Assembly: GCF_002909375.1 (NCBI RefSeq) | Contig: NZ_PPXD01000017.1 | Span: 1-64,000 of the forward strand | DNA: 64,000 nucleotides | DNA from: Cryobacterium zongtaii | GTDB lineage: Bacteria; Actinomycetota; Actinomycetes; Actinomycetales; Microbacteriaceae | Direction: 5' to 3' | Made by a program: the position numbers and the translations under genes | Shown: positions 36,238 to 44,513 of the stretch, piece by piece | Layout of the letters: each line of letters opens with the position of its first letter | Numbering within the stretch: position 1 is the first letter of the stretch | Notes under the pieces: model-generated | Database searches by the model: none | Told to the model about the DNA's origin: nothing | What the model saw: only the letters and a program-made list of their open reading frames with translations

Positions 36238-36657
36238 TCAGAGCTCCTGGGTATCCTGCAGCCGCTCTCCGCGGCCGGTCGCGGTACCGTGCAGATCTTC
36301 GGAATCCACGCGGCTTTCCAACTCCCGGAGGCGCAGATCCTGCAATGCGGACATCTCCACGAGAGTGCGGGTCTTGCTTTCCAGATCGGTCAATTCGGCG
36401 CTGTGCTGGATACAGACGAGGAACAACACGGCGATGCTCACGAAGAAGACCAGGTTGGTCGGCACGTCCACTCCGAAGCGCGCTGCCGCCCAGATGAGAG
36501 TGTCGGGGAACACGCTGATGACAAGCGCGAGAAGGCCGGCGATGACCCACCACAGCGCGTGGCGCTCGCGCAGGCGACGTCGGCGCAGCATCTCGATCAC
36601 TACGCCCAGCGTCGCGAGAGCGGCAAGGACGCCGATGATATAGGTGGAAAAGCTCAC
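36238..36657 (-). CDS. DUF2304 membrane protein
   Basis: 139 residues, start GTG 36657, 4 bp after the glycosyltransferase stop. Three helices (STYIIGVLAALATLGVVIEML; HALWWVIAGLLALVISVFP; TNLVFFVSIAVLFLVCIQ) and a C-terminal coiled coil (LTDLESKTRTLVEMSALQDL) are the usual DUF2304 form. Members sit next to polyprenyl-phosphate GT2 enzymes and probably anchor or assist them. A 107-bp gap separates it from the DUF2142 gene. Confidence 0.88.
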   Translation of the reverse strand: MSFSTYIIGVLAALATLGVVIEMLRRRRLRERHALWWVIAGLLALVISVFPDTLIWAAARFGVDVPTNLVFFVSIAVLFLVCIQHSAELTDLESKTRTLVEMSALQDLRLRELESRVDSEDLHGTATGRGERLQDTQEL

Positions 36658-36661
36658 GGAC

Positions 36662-38380
36662 TCAGGCCTCCGGTCGAAGTGGCAGCGACGGACGGATGAG
36701 TGCGAAGCACAGGGCGACGAAGGCCCGGCCGAGGTAAGCGGCGGATCGAAGCGGGTTGTGTGACGGCTGCCCCCCTGCGCGCACCCGCATGACGACAGGC
36801 ACCTGTTCGATGCGGCAGCCGGCACGAGAAGCGATGACAAGGGCCTCGATGGTATCGCCCAGGTATTCCGCCGGATAGTGCGACGCGAACAGTGCGACCG
36901 CACGAGGCCCGGAGGCCTTGAACCCGGAGGTCGTATCGGTCAGCGTGGTCCGCGCGGTCCGGCTGAGAATGACGGACAGCACACGCATAGCCCATCGACG
37001 AGGTCCGCGTGCCTCGTAGTCGCCGACTCCGGCGAAGCGGGCACCGATGACCAGGTCAGCGTCATCGAGTCGCTCGAGCAGGGCCAGCACGTTCGCCGGA
37101 TCATGCTGGCCATCTGAATCGATCTGAACGACATTGTCGAAGCCGTGAGCAATGGCGTACTTGAAGCCCAGTCGCATGGCACCGCCGACCCCGAGGTTGA
37201 CGGGAAGCTCAGCGACGACGGCGCCGGCGCGACGGGCAAAGGCCGTCGTCTGGTCGGCCGAACCGTCATTGACCACCAGGCAGTGCACCCCCGGCAGAGC
37301 GGAGAAGACTTCACGCACGACGTCACCGACCGACTCTTCCTCGTTGAAGGCCGGCATGACGATCAGGGTGCGCGCGAGGACCGACGACATGTCCTGGGCG
37401 AGCCTCACCGGGCTGGCCCCGACCGGCGGGACCGAGACGCTCCCGAGGGAGCGGTCCCCCGGCGTGATCGCCAGGGCGTGGCCGAGAAGAGCGCGGGTGC
37501 CCCGGCGGTCCCTGGCCGTGATGGACGCGGGGATGCGGGTCACGGCGTTGAGCCGGGAAGAGTAGTGGCGCGAGGCGACCCGCGCCGCACGTTTCCACCC
37601 CATGGCGGTCATCCGCTCCGCACACTCCGCGAAGTAGCGCTGCTCTTCGACGAAGCGGGACCCGTCGTCTGCCTTCCACGAGGAGACGCTGCCGGAGTGC
37701 CGGCGATACCGGAAACTCGGCTGGTCGTCGAGCACGAGCGTGCCACCGGCTACGACGATGTCGATGAGCAGGGCGAGGTCGAGGGCGACATCGAGGTCGT
37801 CCCGGAAGCCGTGTCGGTGCAGACGTGACGTGCGCCACGCGATGGAGGGGAAGTAGGTCCAGGCGCCAGCGAGGAGACTCGATGCCAGCCGTTCTCCCGA
37901 GATCTGCGTCGCCCCGGTCACGCGCGGCCGATACCAGCCCTTGACCCGATCAGCCAGGGGCAGGACATCCTGGCCGGTGGCGTCCATGACCTGAACCCCC
38001 GGCTGAACGAAGTCCGCTTCGGGGAATTCCTCGACAAGCTGGCGAATCCGGGCCACGTAGTTGGGCAGGAGGAGGTCGTCGCATCCGACGATGGTCGTGA
38101 AATCCGCAGTGGCCAGTTCGGCGCACTTCTTGAAGTTGCCGCTCACGCCCAGATTGATCTCGTTGCGGAGGTAGACGATGCGGGGATCGTCCAGACCGGC
38201 CACCCAGGCTCCCGGGGCGGCATCCGGGTACTGGTCATCGATCACAACGAGACGCCAGTTCGGATCCGTCTGCGCCAGAACACTCTCCACGGCAAGCCGG
38301 AACAGAGCCGGATCGCCGTAGAACGGCATCATCAGGTCGACGGAAAGGGCCTGGATCGGGCGAGCGCTCGACGACGTCAT
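36662..38380 (-). CDS. double GT2 glycosyltransferase (two catalytic domains in one protein)
   Basis: 572 residues in one uninterrupted frame. Domain 1 (about 13-240) is a GT-A fold of the GT2 kind: MPFYGDPALFRLAVESVLAQ, VVIDDQYPD, VGCDDLLLPNY. Domain 2 (about 335-565) begins at LIVMPAFNEEESVGDVV and shows CLVVNDGSADQTT, QIDSDGQHDP and TTSGFKASG, the pattern of polyprenyl-phosphate sugar transferases. A linker of some 90 residues joins them. An ATG at 37390 could give domain 2 alone but has no good ribosome site. Domain 2 plus DUF2304 is a usual pair; the fused domain 1 is not. Likely makes and transfers a lipid-linked sugar. Confidence 0.9.
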   Translation of the reverse strand: MTSSSARPIQALSVDLMMPFYGDPALFRLAVESVLAQTDPNWRLVVIDDQYPDAAPGAWVAGLDDPRIVYLRNEINLGVSGNFKKCAELATADFTTIVGCDDLLLPNYVARIRQLVEEFPEADFVQPGVQVMDATGQDVLPLADRVKGWYRPRVTGATQISGERLASSLLAGAWTYFPSIAWRTSRLHRHGFRDDLDVALDLALLIDIVVAGGTLVLDDQPSFRYRRHSGSVSSWKADDGSRFVEEQRYFAECAERMTAMGWKRAARVASRHYSSRLNAVTRIPASITARDRRGTRALLGHALAITPGDRSLGSVSVPPVGASPVRLAQDMSSVLARTLIVMPAFNEEESVGDVVREVFSALPGVHCLVVNDGSADQTTAFARRAGAVVAELPVNLGVGGAMRLGFKYAIAHGFDNVVQIDSDGQHDPANVLALLERLDDADLVIGARFAGVGDYEARGPRRWAMRVLSVILSRTARTTLTDTTSGFKASGPRAVALFASHYPAEYLGDTIEALVIASRAGCRIEQVPVVMRVRAGGQPSHNPLRSAAYLGRAFVALCFALIRPSLPLRPEA

Positions 38381-38767
38381 GAGCGACTGACGTCTGCGCT
38401 AGGTGCGGACGCGGAAGAAGCGACGTCAGCGTCGCTGCAAACCGTGTGTTCCAGCGAAGATGTGCTTAACATTCTGATTAGGACTCTCTGGTGACTATCG
38501 ATCGGATCTCCTGCGGCCCAGGGCCATGTTGCCGCGACGTTCACCCACCATTCTAACGACGGGAATTCCAAAGAGCCGCGCTGACCCGCGAGATGGGGTG
38601 CTATCGCCAGAGTGTCGTCGAGGGGGTGTAGCCGACGCGGTGTAATAGAGTACCTAAAAGTACTGAATGGCAACACGCGTTCAGCTGCTGGGGGGAGCGC
38701 GCGATTGCCTGTGGGCGGCCACCCGAATCTGACCTCTGAACGCGCTGGCCAACGTAGGGAAACGCTC
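38381..38767. other. 387-bp intergenic region with long leader of the secreted repeat protein
   Basis: No gene seen. It separates the divergent glycosyltransferase and secreted-protein genes. Visible elements: a short dyad AGTAC-CTAAAA-GTACT (38649-38664) next to TAATAG (38643-38648, a possible -10), then a stem CGCGTTCAG / CTGAACGCG enclosing 51 bases (38676-38744), then AGGGAAACGCTC before ATG 38768. Confidence 0.7.
38676..38744 (+). ncRNA. candidate structured leader RNA
   Basis: Perfect 9-bp stem CGCGTTCAG (38676-38684) / CTGAACGCG (38736-38744). The enclosed 51 bases are G-rich at the start (CTGGGGGGAGCGCGCG) and hold an inner hairpin around GTGGGCGGCCAC. It ends 23 bases before the start codon of a secreted wall-type protein. 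It may be a regulatory leader; I cannot match it to a known riboswitch class. Confidence 0.3.
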
Positions 38768-41101
38768 ATGATCCGTCTGCCGAATGTCTTACGGATGAGC
38801 GCTCGGCGCTGGACGGGATTCCTCGCGGCGATCATCGCCGTCGTGCTCATTGCCCCGCTTCTGGTGGTCGGCCAGGCGCCGTCCCGCGCGGAAGCCGCCT
38901 CGGCCGCCGACTTCAACCCCGGCAACATCATCTCTGACGCTCAGTTCTACAACTCGAAAACGATGAGCGTCGCGCAGGTGCAGGCGTTCCTCAATGCCAA
39001 GGTGCCCTCCTGCCGCTCCGGCTACACCTGCCTCAAGGACTACCGCGCAGACTCGTCCTATCAGCCGCAACGGGCCGCCGGCTGCGCCGCTTACCCCGGC
39101 CCGGCCAATCAGAGCGCTGCGGAGATCATCTGGCAGGTGTCCTCCCTCTGCGGCATCAACCCGCAGGTGATGCTGGTCCTGCTGGAAAAAGAACAGGGAC
39201 TGGTGAGTGCAACCGCACCCACGTCCGGCATCTACCGCAAGGCGACGGGGTTCGGCTGCCCGGATACCGCCGACTGCGACGCCGTGTACTACGGCTTCTT
39301 CAATCAGGTTTACAACGCCGCATACCAGTACAAGAAGTACCAGGCCACACCGAGCGGACGTAACTTCCAGGCCGGCCGGACGAACACCATCCAGTGGCAC
39401 CCCAACGCCGGATGCGGATCGTCACAGGTGTACATCGAGAACCAGGCCACGGCAGGCCTCTACAACTACACCCCGTATCGACCCAACAGTGCCTCGTTGG
39501 CCAACATGTACGGCACCGGCGACGGCTGTTCCACCTACGGCAACCGCAACTTCTTCCGTATTTTCACGGACTGGTTCGGCAACACCCAGGGCGGGGGCGA
39601 CTTCGCTCGCACCGAATCGAACGGCACGATCTACCTGCTCTCCGGAACCACGAAGTACGCCGTTCCGTCGATGGACGTCCTGAACGGCCTCGGCGCGCTC
39701 GGCCCGTTCCGGATCGTTTCGCAGAGCTACCTCGACAGCTTCTCGACCTCGCCCCTCCTGGCGAGCACCCTGGTGCGTGACGCGGGCAGCGGCGATATCT
39801 CCCTCGTCCAAGCCGGTGTGCGGCATCGCTTCACCTCGTGTGAGCTCGTGAGCTCGTACGGATTCGCCTGTGCCGCGGCCGTCAACCTCTCCCCTGCCCA
39901 GCTGGCCAAGCTGCCGGTGGGTGGCGAGATGAGCAAGTTCTTCGTGGTCAACGATGGAACCGTCTACATGCTGTCACCGGGCGGCCGCACCGCGATCACC
40001 GCGTGGGAGACCGTCATCAGCCTCAACGGAGGCACGGTCCCCTACATCGCCACCATGAGCGCCCAGGCGGCCGCAGCGCTTCCCATCGTCCAGGCGGTGC
40101 TGGCACCGATGAGCCTGGCCAAGTCGTCCAGTTCGGCAACCGTTTACTTCATCGACGGGCTCAAGCGCAAGCTCCCGATCGCCTCGTTCGGTCTGGCGAG
40201 CGAGTTCGGTGCGAACGGCTTCAAGACCGTGCCGCAGTCCCAACTCGATACCTACTCCACGGGTGCGGCACTGACGCAGACCGTTCGGTGCGACGGCAAG
40301 GCTTACTTCGCGGCCGCCGGCACCTTGCGCGAGTTGGCGCAGGGCGCGGAAGCGGCAGGCCTGCCGGTCACCGATCTGTCGGCCGACTCGTGCGCCCGGC
40401 TGCCCCGGGGCGAAACCATTGCCGGCGCGTTGTTCGTGATCTCGCCGGAAAGCCCGACCGTCTACGGGGTCAAGGCCGGCACGGCTCGCGCCGTACCGAC
40501 CTGGACCACGTTGCTCGCCTTGAACAACGGTTCCGCTCCTCAGATCGTGTGGATTTCGCAGGGCGCACGATCCGTGATCCCGCTCGCGTCCCCGTACCTG
40601 CCGGGCGCCTCGCTCGTTCGCAGCCCGGGTGACACCACGATCTACTTCGTTGACGGTGCCACCCGCAAGATCCCGGTGGCCTCGTTCACGACGACGTCGG
40701 CGTTCGGAATCAACTCGTGGTCGTACGCCACCGATGCGTCACTGGCCACCTATACCGCGGCCCCCGGGAGCCTCACGCGCGTCGTGCGGTGCAATTCCAC
40801 CGAGTATTTCGCCGCGGGCGATCGAATCTACCCGCTGGCCGGTGGAGTCACTCATGGAATGCCCGTGACCGACCTGACCGGAGGAACCTGCGCTGTGCTT
40901 GCCCAGGGCGGCGGCGCACCCATCGAGCACGTCTTCGTGAAGACCTCCGACAACGGCACGGTGTACGTGGTCGAGGCCGGGACACGACGTCCGCTCGGTT
41001 CGTGGAACCAGATCGTAGCGATCAACGGCGGCAAGCAGCCGGTCATCCTGGTGGATGGCCCGGGAACGCTCAACGACATCCCGGTCGGTCCCGCCGTCTA
41101 G
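38768..41101 (+). CDS. secreted repeat protein with lysozyme-like N-terminal domain
   Basis: 777 residues. Sec signal peptide at 1-45 (helix AAIIAVVLIAPLLVVGQA, cleavage near AEAASA-AD). Residues 50-275 form a Cys-rich domain with IIWQVSSLCGINPQVMLVLL followed by EKEQGLV (Glu140, Glu142); this looks like the catalytic helix of transglycosylase or glucosaminidase folds, so wall hydrolysis is possible. From about 285 to the end run roughly eight to ten repeats of the form T-(I/V)-Y-x3-G-x-x-(R/K)-x-(I/V)-P, for example TVYFIDGLKRKLPIASF and TIYFVDGATRKIPVASF, likely beta-propeller or beta-solenoid blades. No LPxTG or membrane anchor. Confidence 0.85.
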   Translation: MIRLPNVLRMSARRWTGFLAAIIAVVLIAPLLVVGQAPSRAEAASAADFNPGNIISDAQFYNSKTMSVAQVQAFLNAKVPSCRSGYTCLKDYRADSSYQPQRAAGCAAYPGPANQSAAEIIWQVSSLCGINPQVMLVLLEKEQGLVSATAPTSGIYRKATGFGCPDTADCDAVYYGFFNQVYNAAYQYKKYQATPSGRNFQAGRTNTIQWHPNAGCGSSQVYIENQATAGLYNYTPYRPNSASLANMYGTGDGCSTYGNRNFFRIFTDWFGNTQGGGDFARTESNGTIYLLSGTTKYAVPSMDVLNGLGALGPFRIVSQSYLDSFSTSPLLASTLVRDAGSGDISLVQAGVRHRFTSCELVSSYGFACAAAVNLSPAQLAKLPVGGEMSKFFVVNDGTVYMLSPGGRTAITAWETVISLNGGTVPYIATMSAQAAAALPIVQAVLAPMSLAKSSSSATVYFIDGLKRKLPIASFGLASEFGANGFKTVPQSQLDTYSTGAALTQTVRCDGKAYFAAAGTLRELAQGAEAAGLPVTDLSADSCARLPRGETIAGALFVISPESPTVYGVKAGTARAVPTWTTLLALNNGSAPQIVWISQGARSVIPLASPYLPGASLVRSPGDTTIYFVDGATRKIPVASFTTTSAFGINSWSYATDASLATYTAAPGSLTRVVRCNSTEYFAAGDRIYPLAGGVTHGMPVTDLTGGTCAVLAQGGGAPIEHVFVKTSDNGTVYVVEAGTRRPLGSWNQIVAINGGKQPVILVDGPGTLNDIPVGPAV

Positions 41102-41123
41102 GGCACTGAGCACACACCCGAAC

Positions 41124-41168
41124 ACACAAGAAACGGCCCCGTGAAGATCACGGGGCCGTTTCTTGTGT
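41124..41168. terminator. bidirectional terminator, 21-bp perfect stem
   Basis: Arms of 21 bp (41124-41144 and 41148-41168) with a 3-base loop AGA. The GC core CGGCCCCGTGA is flanked by AAGAAA on one side and TTTCTT on the other, so it can end transcription from both the secreted-protein gene (plus) and the transporter operon (minus). Confidence 0.93.
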
Positions 41169-41178
41169 ACGCAGGCGG

Positions 41179-42102
41179 CTAGATCAGGCCTTCCTGGGTC
41201 AGCCACTCCGTCGCGATCGTGTCGGCGGCGGCCTGGTCGTTCACGCTCTGGGCGTTCAGGGCCATCAGGGTGTCGGTGTCCAGGGCAGCGCTGACGGCGT
41301 TCAGGATGTCCGCGGCCGAGTCGTCGACCTTGTCGGAGACGACGGGCACGACGTTGTCCGGCAGGAACAGGTTGTCGGGGTCGTCAAGGGCGATGAGGTT
41401 GTTCGAGGTGATGTTGGGATCCGCCGTGTAGATGTTCGCGAGCTGGATCTTGTTGTCGACAAGAGCCTTGACCGTCAGAGGTCCGCCGCTGTCCTCAACC
41501 GGGGTGAAGCCGGCGATCTCGATGCCGTACTCCTCCTTGAGGGCGGTCGGTCCATACGGGCGGGTCTCAAGCTCGGAGTTGCCGCCGACGGTGATCGGTT
41601 CGGTGACCTCGGACAGCGAGGCGATGTCGGTGAGGCCGTAGGTGTCCGCGAACGCCTGGGTGACGGTCCAGGAGTTCTGGTCGCTGGCCTCGGCCCGGTC
41701 GAGCACGGTCAAGCCCTCCGGCAGGGCCGCTTCCAGGGCCGTGTAGACCTCGTCGGCGGTGCCGGTCGGGGCATCGGCATCCAGGGCCTGCAGCAGGCTG
41801 CCGCTGTATTCGGGGAACACGTCGATCGAGCCTGCCTCGATCTCGGGGAGGTAGGCCTCACGCTGGCCGATGCGGAACTGGCGGTCGACCGTGAAACCGC
41901 CGTTCTCCAGCGCCTGCGCGTAGATCTCCGCGATGATCTCGTTGGAGTAGTAGTCCTGCGATCCGACGACCAGAGTGTCGGATCCGGCCGAACTCTCTCC
42001 CTCGTCCAGGGGATCCCCGGACGCGCACCCTGCAAGGGCTACGACAGCCCCAACCGCGACCGCGCTGACAAGCGCGAGCCGGCCTCGTGTGTTTGTGAAC
42101 AT
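41179..42102 (-). CDS. osmoprotectant ABC transporter, substrate-binding lipoprotein
   Basis: 307 residues from ATG 42102, with AAGGA upstream. Lipoprotein signal peptide ending VALAGC, so it is anchored by a lipidated Cys. The mature part is an OpuAC-type binding domain (VVGSQDYYSNEIIAEIYAQA; IDVFPEYSGSLLQAL; ANIYTADPNITSNNLIALDD) for glycine betaine, choline or related quaternary amines. Last gene of a four-gene transporter operon. The exact ligand is not readable. Confidence 0.92.
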   Translation of the reverse strand: MFTNTRGRLALVSAVAVGAVVALAGCASGDPLDEGESSAGSDTLVVGSQDYYSNEIIAEIYAQALENGGFTVDRQFRIGQREAYLPEIEAGSIDVFPEYSGSLLQALDADAPTGTADEVYTALEAALPEGLTVLDRAEASDQNSWTVTQAFADTYGLTDIASLSEVTEPITVGGNSELETRPYGPTALKEEYGIEIAGFTPVEDSGGPLTVKALVDNKIQLANIYTADPNITSNNLIALDDPDNLFLPDNVVPVVSDKVDDSAADILNAVSAALDTDTLMALNAQSVNDQAAADTIATEWLTQEGLI

Positions 42103-42143
42103 GCTGTTGTCCTTCCTCAGGTACCGAAGATTCGGTAGATGTA

Positions 42144-42857
42144 TCACCGTGCGGCTGCGGGGCCGCCGGTGCGAAGCTTGGGGGCTGTGCCGAGGCGCCC
42201 GGAGACACCCCGCGGTACAACAAACCGTTGGATCAGCGCAAAGATTCCCTCCAGCGCCAGGGCCAGCAGGATTACGAGGATCGACCCGCCCAGCATCTCG
42301 GCATAATCCCTGGTTTTCAACCCCGAGAACAGATATCGACCCAGACCGAGATCGGCCACATAAGCGGCCAGGGTCGCTGTCGCGATCACCTGCAGGGTGG
42401 CCGAGCGCAGCCCGCCGATCAACAGGGGCAGGCCCAGGGGCAGTTCGACCTTCCTCACGATCTGCAGTTCGCTCATTCCCACGGCGCGCGCTGCGTCGAT
42501 GGTGCGCCGGTCGATCGCCTCGAACCCTGTGTACGCGCCGGCCAGGATGGGCGGGATCGCGAGCACCGTGAGGGCCACGTACGGGGCCACGACGCCGATG
42601 CCGACCCAGAGCGCGACCAGGGTCAGCAGGCCCAGGGTGGGAATGGCCCGCAGCCCTCCCGACGTCGTCACCGCGAGGCCGCGGCCTCGGCCGGTGTGAC
42701 CGATGAGGTAGCCCAGCGGGATCGCGATAGCCGACGCGAATACCAGGGTGACGAGGGAGAAGACGAGGTGCTGTCCGATGCGCAGCGGAATCGCGTTGAG
42801 CCCGACGTAGTTGGCCGGGTCGAGGATCCAGTCGATGGCGCTGGCGAAGAGGTTCAT
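42144..42857 (-). CDS. osmoprotectant ABC transporter permease (second)
   Basis: 237 residues, about five to six helices. The permease coupling loop EAIDRRTIDAARAVGMSELQ follows helix-rich IGVVAPYVALTVLAIPPILAG. C-terminus is Pro/Ala rich. The ATG overlaps the stop of the first permease as ATGA. Family: OpuCB/OpuCD-like. Confidence 0.93.
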   Translation of the reverse strand: MNLFASAIDWILDPANYVGLNAIPLRIGQHLVFSLVTLVFASAIAIPLGYLIGHTGRGRGLAVTTSGGLRAIPTLGLLTLVALWVGIGVVAPYVALTVLAIPPILAGAYTGFEAIDRRTIDAARAVGMSELQIVRKVELPLGLPLLIGGLRSATLQVIATATLAAYVADLGLGRYLFSGLKTRDYAEMLGGSILVILLALALEGIFALIQRFVVPRGVSGRLGTAPKLRTGGPAAAR

Positions 42858-43531
42858 GCTGCGCTCACCTCGAGAGGAACACTCGGCTTGGGCGGGGCGA
42901 CCCGTCGGGTCCAGGGCATCAGCAGCCGACCGGCGAGCACCAGCGCACCGTCGAAGACGAGCGCAAGGGCCACCGTGGCGACGAGGCCGGCGACGATCTC
43001 GGCCTGGATTCCGCGCTGGAAACCGTCGGTGAAGAGGCTGCCCAGGCTCTGCACCCCGATCACCGCGCCGACGGTGACCAGGCTGACGGTGCTGACCGCC
43101 ACGACCCGCATGCCCGCGAGCAGGACCGGGCCGGACAGCGGGAGCTCCACCTGCCAGAACCGCGACCAGGTGGAATAGCCCATCGCGGAGGCGGACTGGC
43201 GGACGTCGGCATCCACCGAATCGAGACCGTCGGTGACGACCCGCACCATGAGGGCGATGCCGTACAGGGTCAGGGCGATGATCACGTTCACCGGGGACAG
43301 CAGGCTGGTGCCGATCACGGCGGGCAGCACGAAGATCAGCGGCAGCGAGGGCACCGCGTAGAGCAGGCCGGCGCCGGTGAGGATGATCCCGCGGCTCACC
43401 CGGTAGCGCCGGGCGAACCAGCCCAACGGAACGGCGATCACGAAGCAGATCACGATCGGCGGCAGGCTCAGCACCACGTGGTCGAGGGTGCGCGCCCAGA
43501 TCAGGCCGAGGTTGGCCAGGACCCAGGTCAT
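42854..43531 (-). CDS. osmoprotectant ABC transporter permease (first)
   Basis: 225 residues with five to six helices. Features FARRYRVSRGIILTGAGLLYAVPSLP and the coupling segment GLDSVDADVRQSASAMGYST are OpuC-type. Both its ends overlap neighbouring genes by 4 bp, so ATPase and permeases are translated together. It pairs with the second permease to form the channel. Confidence 0.93.
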   Translation of the reverse strand: MTWVLANLGLIWARTLDHVVLSLPPIVICFVIAVPLGWFARRYRVSRGIILTGAGLLYAVPSLPLIFVLPAVIGTSLLSPVNVIIALTLYGIALMVRVVTDGLDSVDADVRQSASAMGYSTWSRFWQVELPLSGPVLLAGMRVVAVSTVSLVTVGAVIGVQSLGSLFTDGFQRGIQAEIVAGLVATVALALVFDGALVLAGRLLMPWTRRVAPPKPSVPLEVSAA

Positions 43532-44352
43532 CGGGCGCTTTCTGGCTTCAGCACACCGGCTAGGCGCCCGTCGCTGTCGACCACGACGTCCTCGTTCCCG
43601 TGCCGCTCCACGTGCAGCGCCCGCCGGCCCCGATCGGCGCCCACGAAACTGGCGACGAAGTCGTCGGCGGGGTTGGCGAGCAGTTCGGCGGGCGAGCCCA
43701 CTTGGGCGATGCGGCCGCCGTCCCGCAGGATCACGATCTGGTCTCCCAGCAGGAACGCTTCCTCGATGTCGTGGGTGACGAAGACGACGGTCTTGTCCAG
43801 CTCCTTCTGCAGCCGAACCAACTCCTGCTGGAGCTCGGCGCGCACGATGGGGTCAACGGCACCGAACGGTTCGTCCATCAGCAGGATGTTCGGGTTGACC
43901 GCCAACCCCCTGGCCACGCCGACGCGTTGCTGCTGACCGCCGGAGAGCTGGCTCGGGTATCGGTCGGCCAGCGCGCGGTCCAGCCCGACGGTGTCCAGCA
44001 TCGCCAGGGCATCCGCTCTGGCTTGACGCTTCGGCGTGCCGCGCAGCAGCGGCACCGTGGCGACGTTGTCGAGGACCGTGCGGTGCGGCAGGAGTCCGGA
44101 GTTCTGCATGACATAGCCGATTCCGCGGCGCAGCTTCACGGGGGGCAGAGTGGCGATGTCCTCGCCGTCGATCTCGACCGAGCCGCTGGTGGGGTCGACC
44201 ATGCGGTTGATCATCCGCAGCAGGGTGGTCTTGCCCGATCCGGAGGACCCGACGAGCACTGTCGTCTTGTGGGAGGGCAGGACCAGGCTGAAATCCTCGA
44301 CTGCGAGGGTGCCGTCGGGGAAGCGCTTGCTGACGGAACGGAACTCGATCAT
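43528..44352 (-). CDS. osmoprotectant ABC transporter ATP-binding protein
   Basis: 274 residues from ATG 44352 (a TTG four codons upstream is possible). Walker A VGSSGSGKTTLLRMINR, Q-loop MQNSGLLPHRTV, signature LSGGQQQRVGVARGLA, Walker B NILLMDEPFGAVDP and the H-loop VFVTHDIEEAFLL. The C-terminal tail is short and lacks a clear CBS pair, unlike OpuAA. First gene of the transporter operon. Confidence 0.94.
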   Translation of the reverse strand: MIEFRSVSKRFPDGTLAVEDFSLVLPSHKTTVLVGSSGSGKTTLLRMINRMVDPTSGSVEIDGEDIATLPPVKLRRGIGYVMQNSGLLPHRTVLDNVATVPLLRGTPKRQARADALAMLDTVGLDRALADRYPSQLSGGQQQRVGVARGLAVNPNILLMDEPFGAVDPIVRAELQQELVRLQKELDKTVVFVTHDIEEAFLLGDQIVILRDGGRIAQVGSPAELLANPADDFVASFVGADRGRRALHVERHGNEDVVVDSDGRLAGVLKPESAR

Positions 44353-44384
44353 GGCTGGGCTCAATCCTCGGTGCGGGCTTGACG

Positions 44385-44416
44385 TCCGTCACCCCCTTCG
44401 AATGCGGGGCGACGGA
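44385..44416. promoter_or_regulatory. dyad in the leader of the osmoprotectant operon
   Basis: TCCGTC-A-CCCC, then CTTCGAATGC, then GGGG-C-GACGGA: 10 paired positions with one mismatch, 33 bp upstream of the ATPase start. It could be an operator for the adjacent TetR protein or an RNA hairpin in the leader. Confidence 0.4.
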
Positions 44417-44513
44417 AGCAGGCAAGTGCGGATGACCAGCCAACCATTCTTCGGAGCCGAATCCAAAGCGGATTGCCGTTGTTCGTCTTCAGCGCCACAG
44501 GCGACGAGTCGGG

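Noticed and set aside
37388-37390. separate second glycosyltransferase gene starting at ATG 37390
   Set aside because: The frame is continuous with the first domain and there is no well-placed Shine-Dalgarno before this ATG, so one fused protein is the simpler reading.
38676-38744. c-di-AMP (ydaO-type) riboswitch upstream of the secreted protein
   Set aside because: Considered because such riboswitches precede wall-hydrolase genes in actinobacteria, but I cannot find the conserved internal sequences; kept only as an unassigned structured leader.
38377-38931. 184-codon frame overlapping the secreted protein's signal sequence on the minus strand
   Set aside because: Runs antisense to a clear signal peptide and through the promoter/leader region; no motif or ribosome site.
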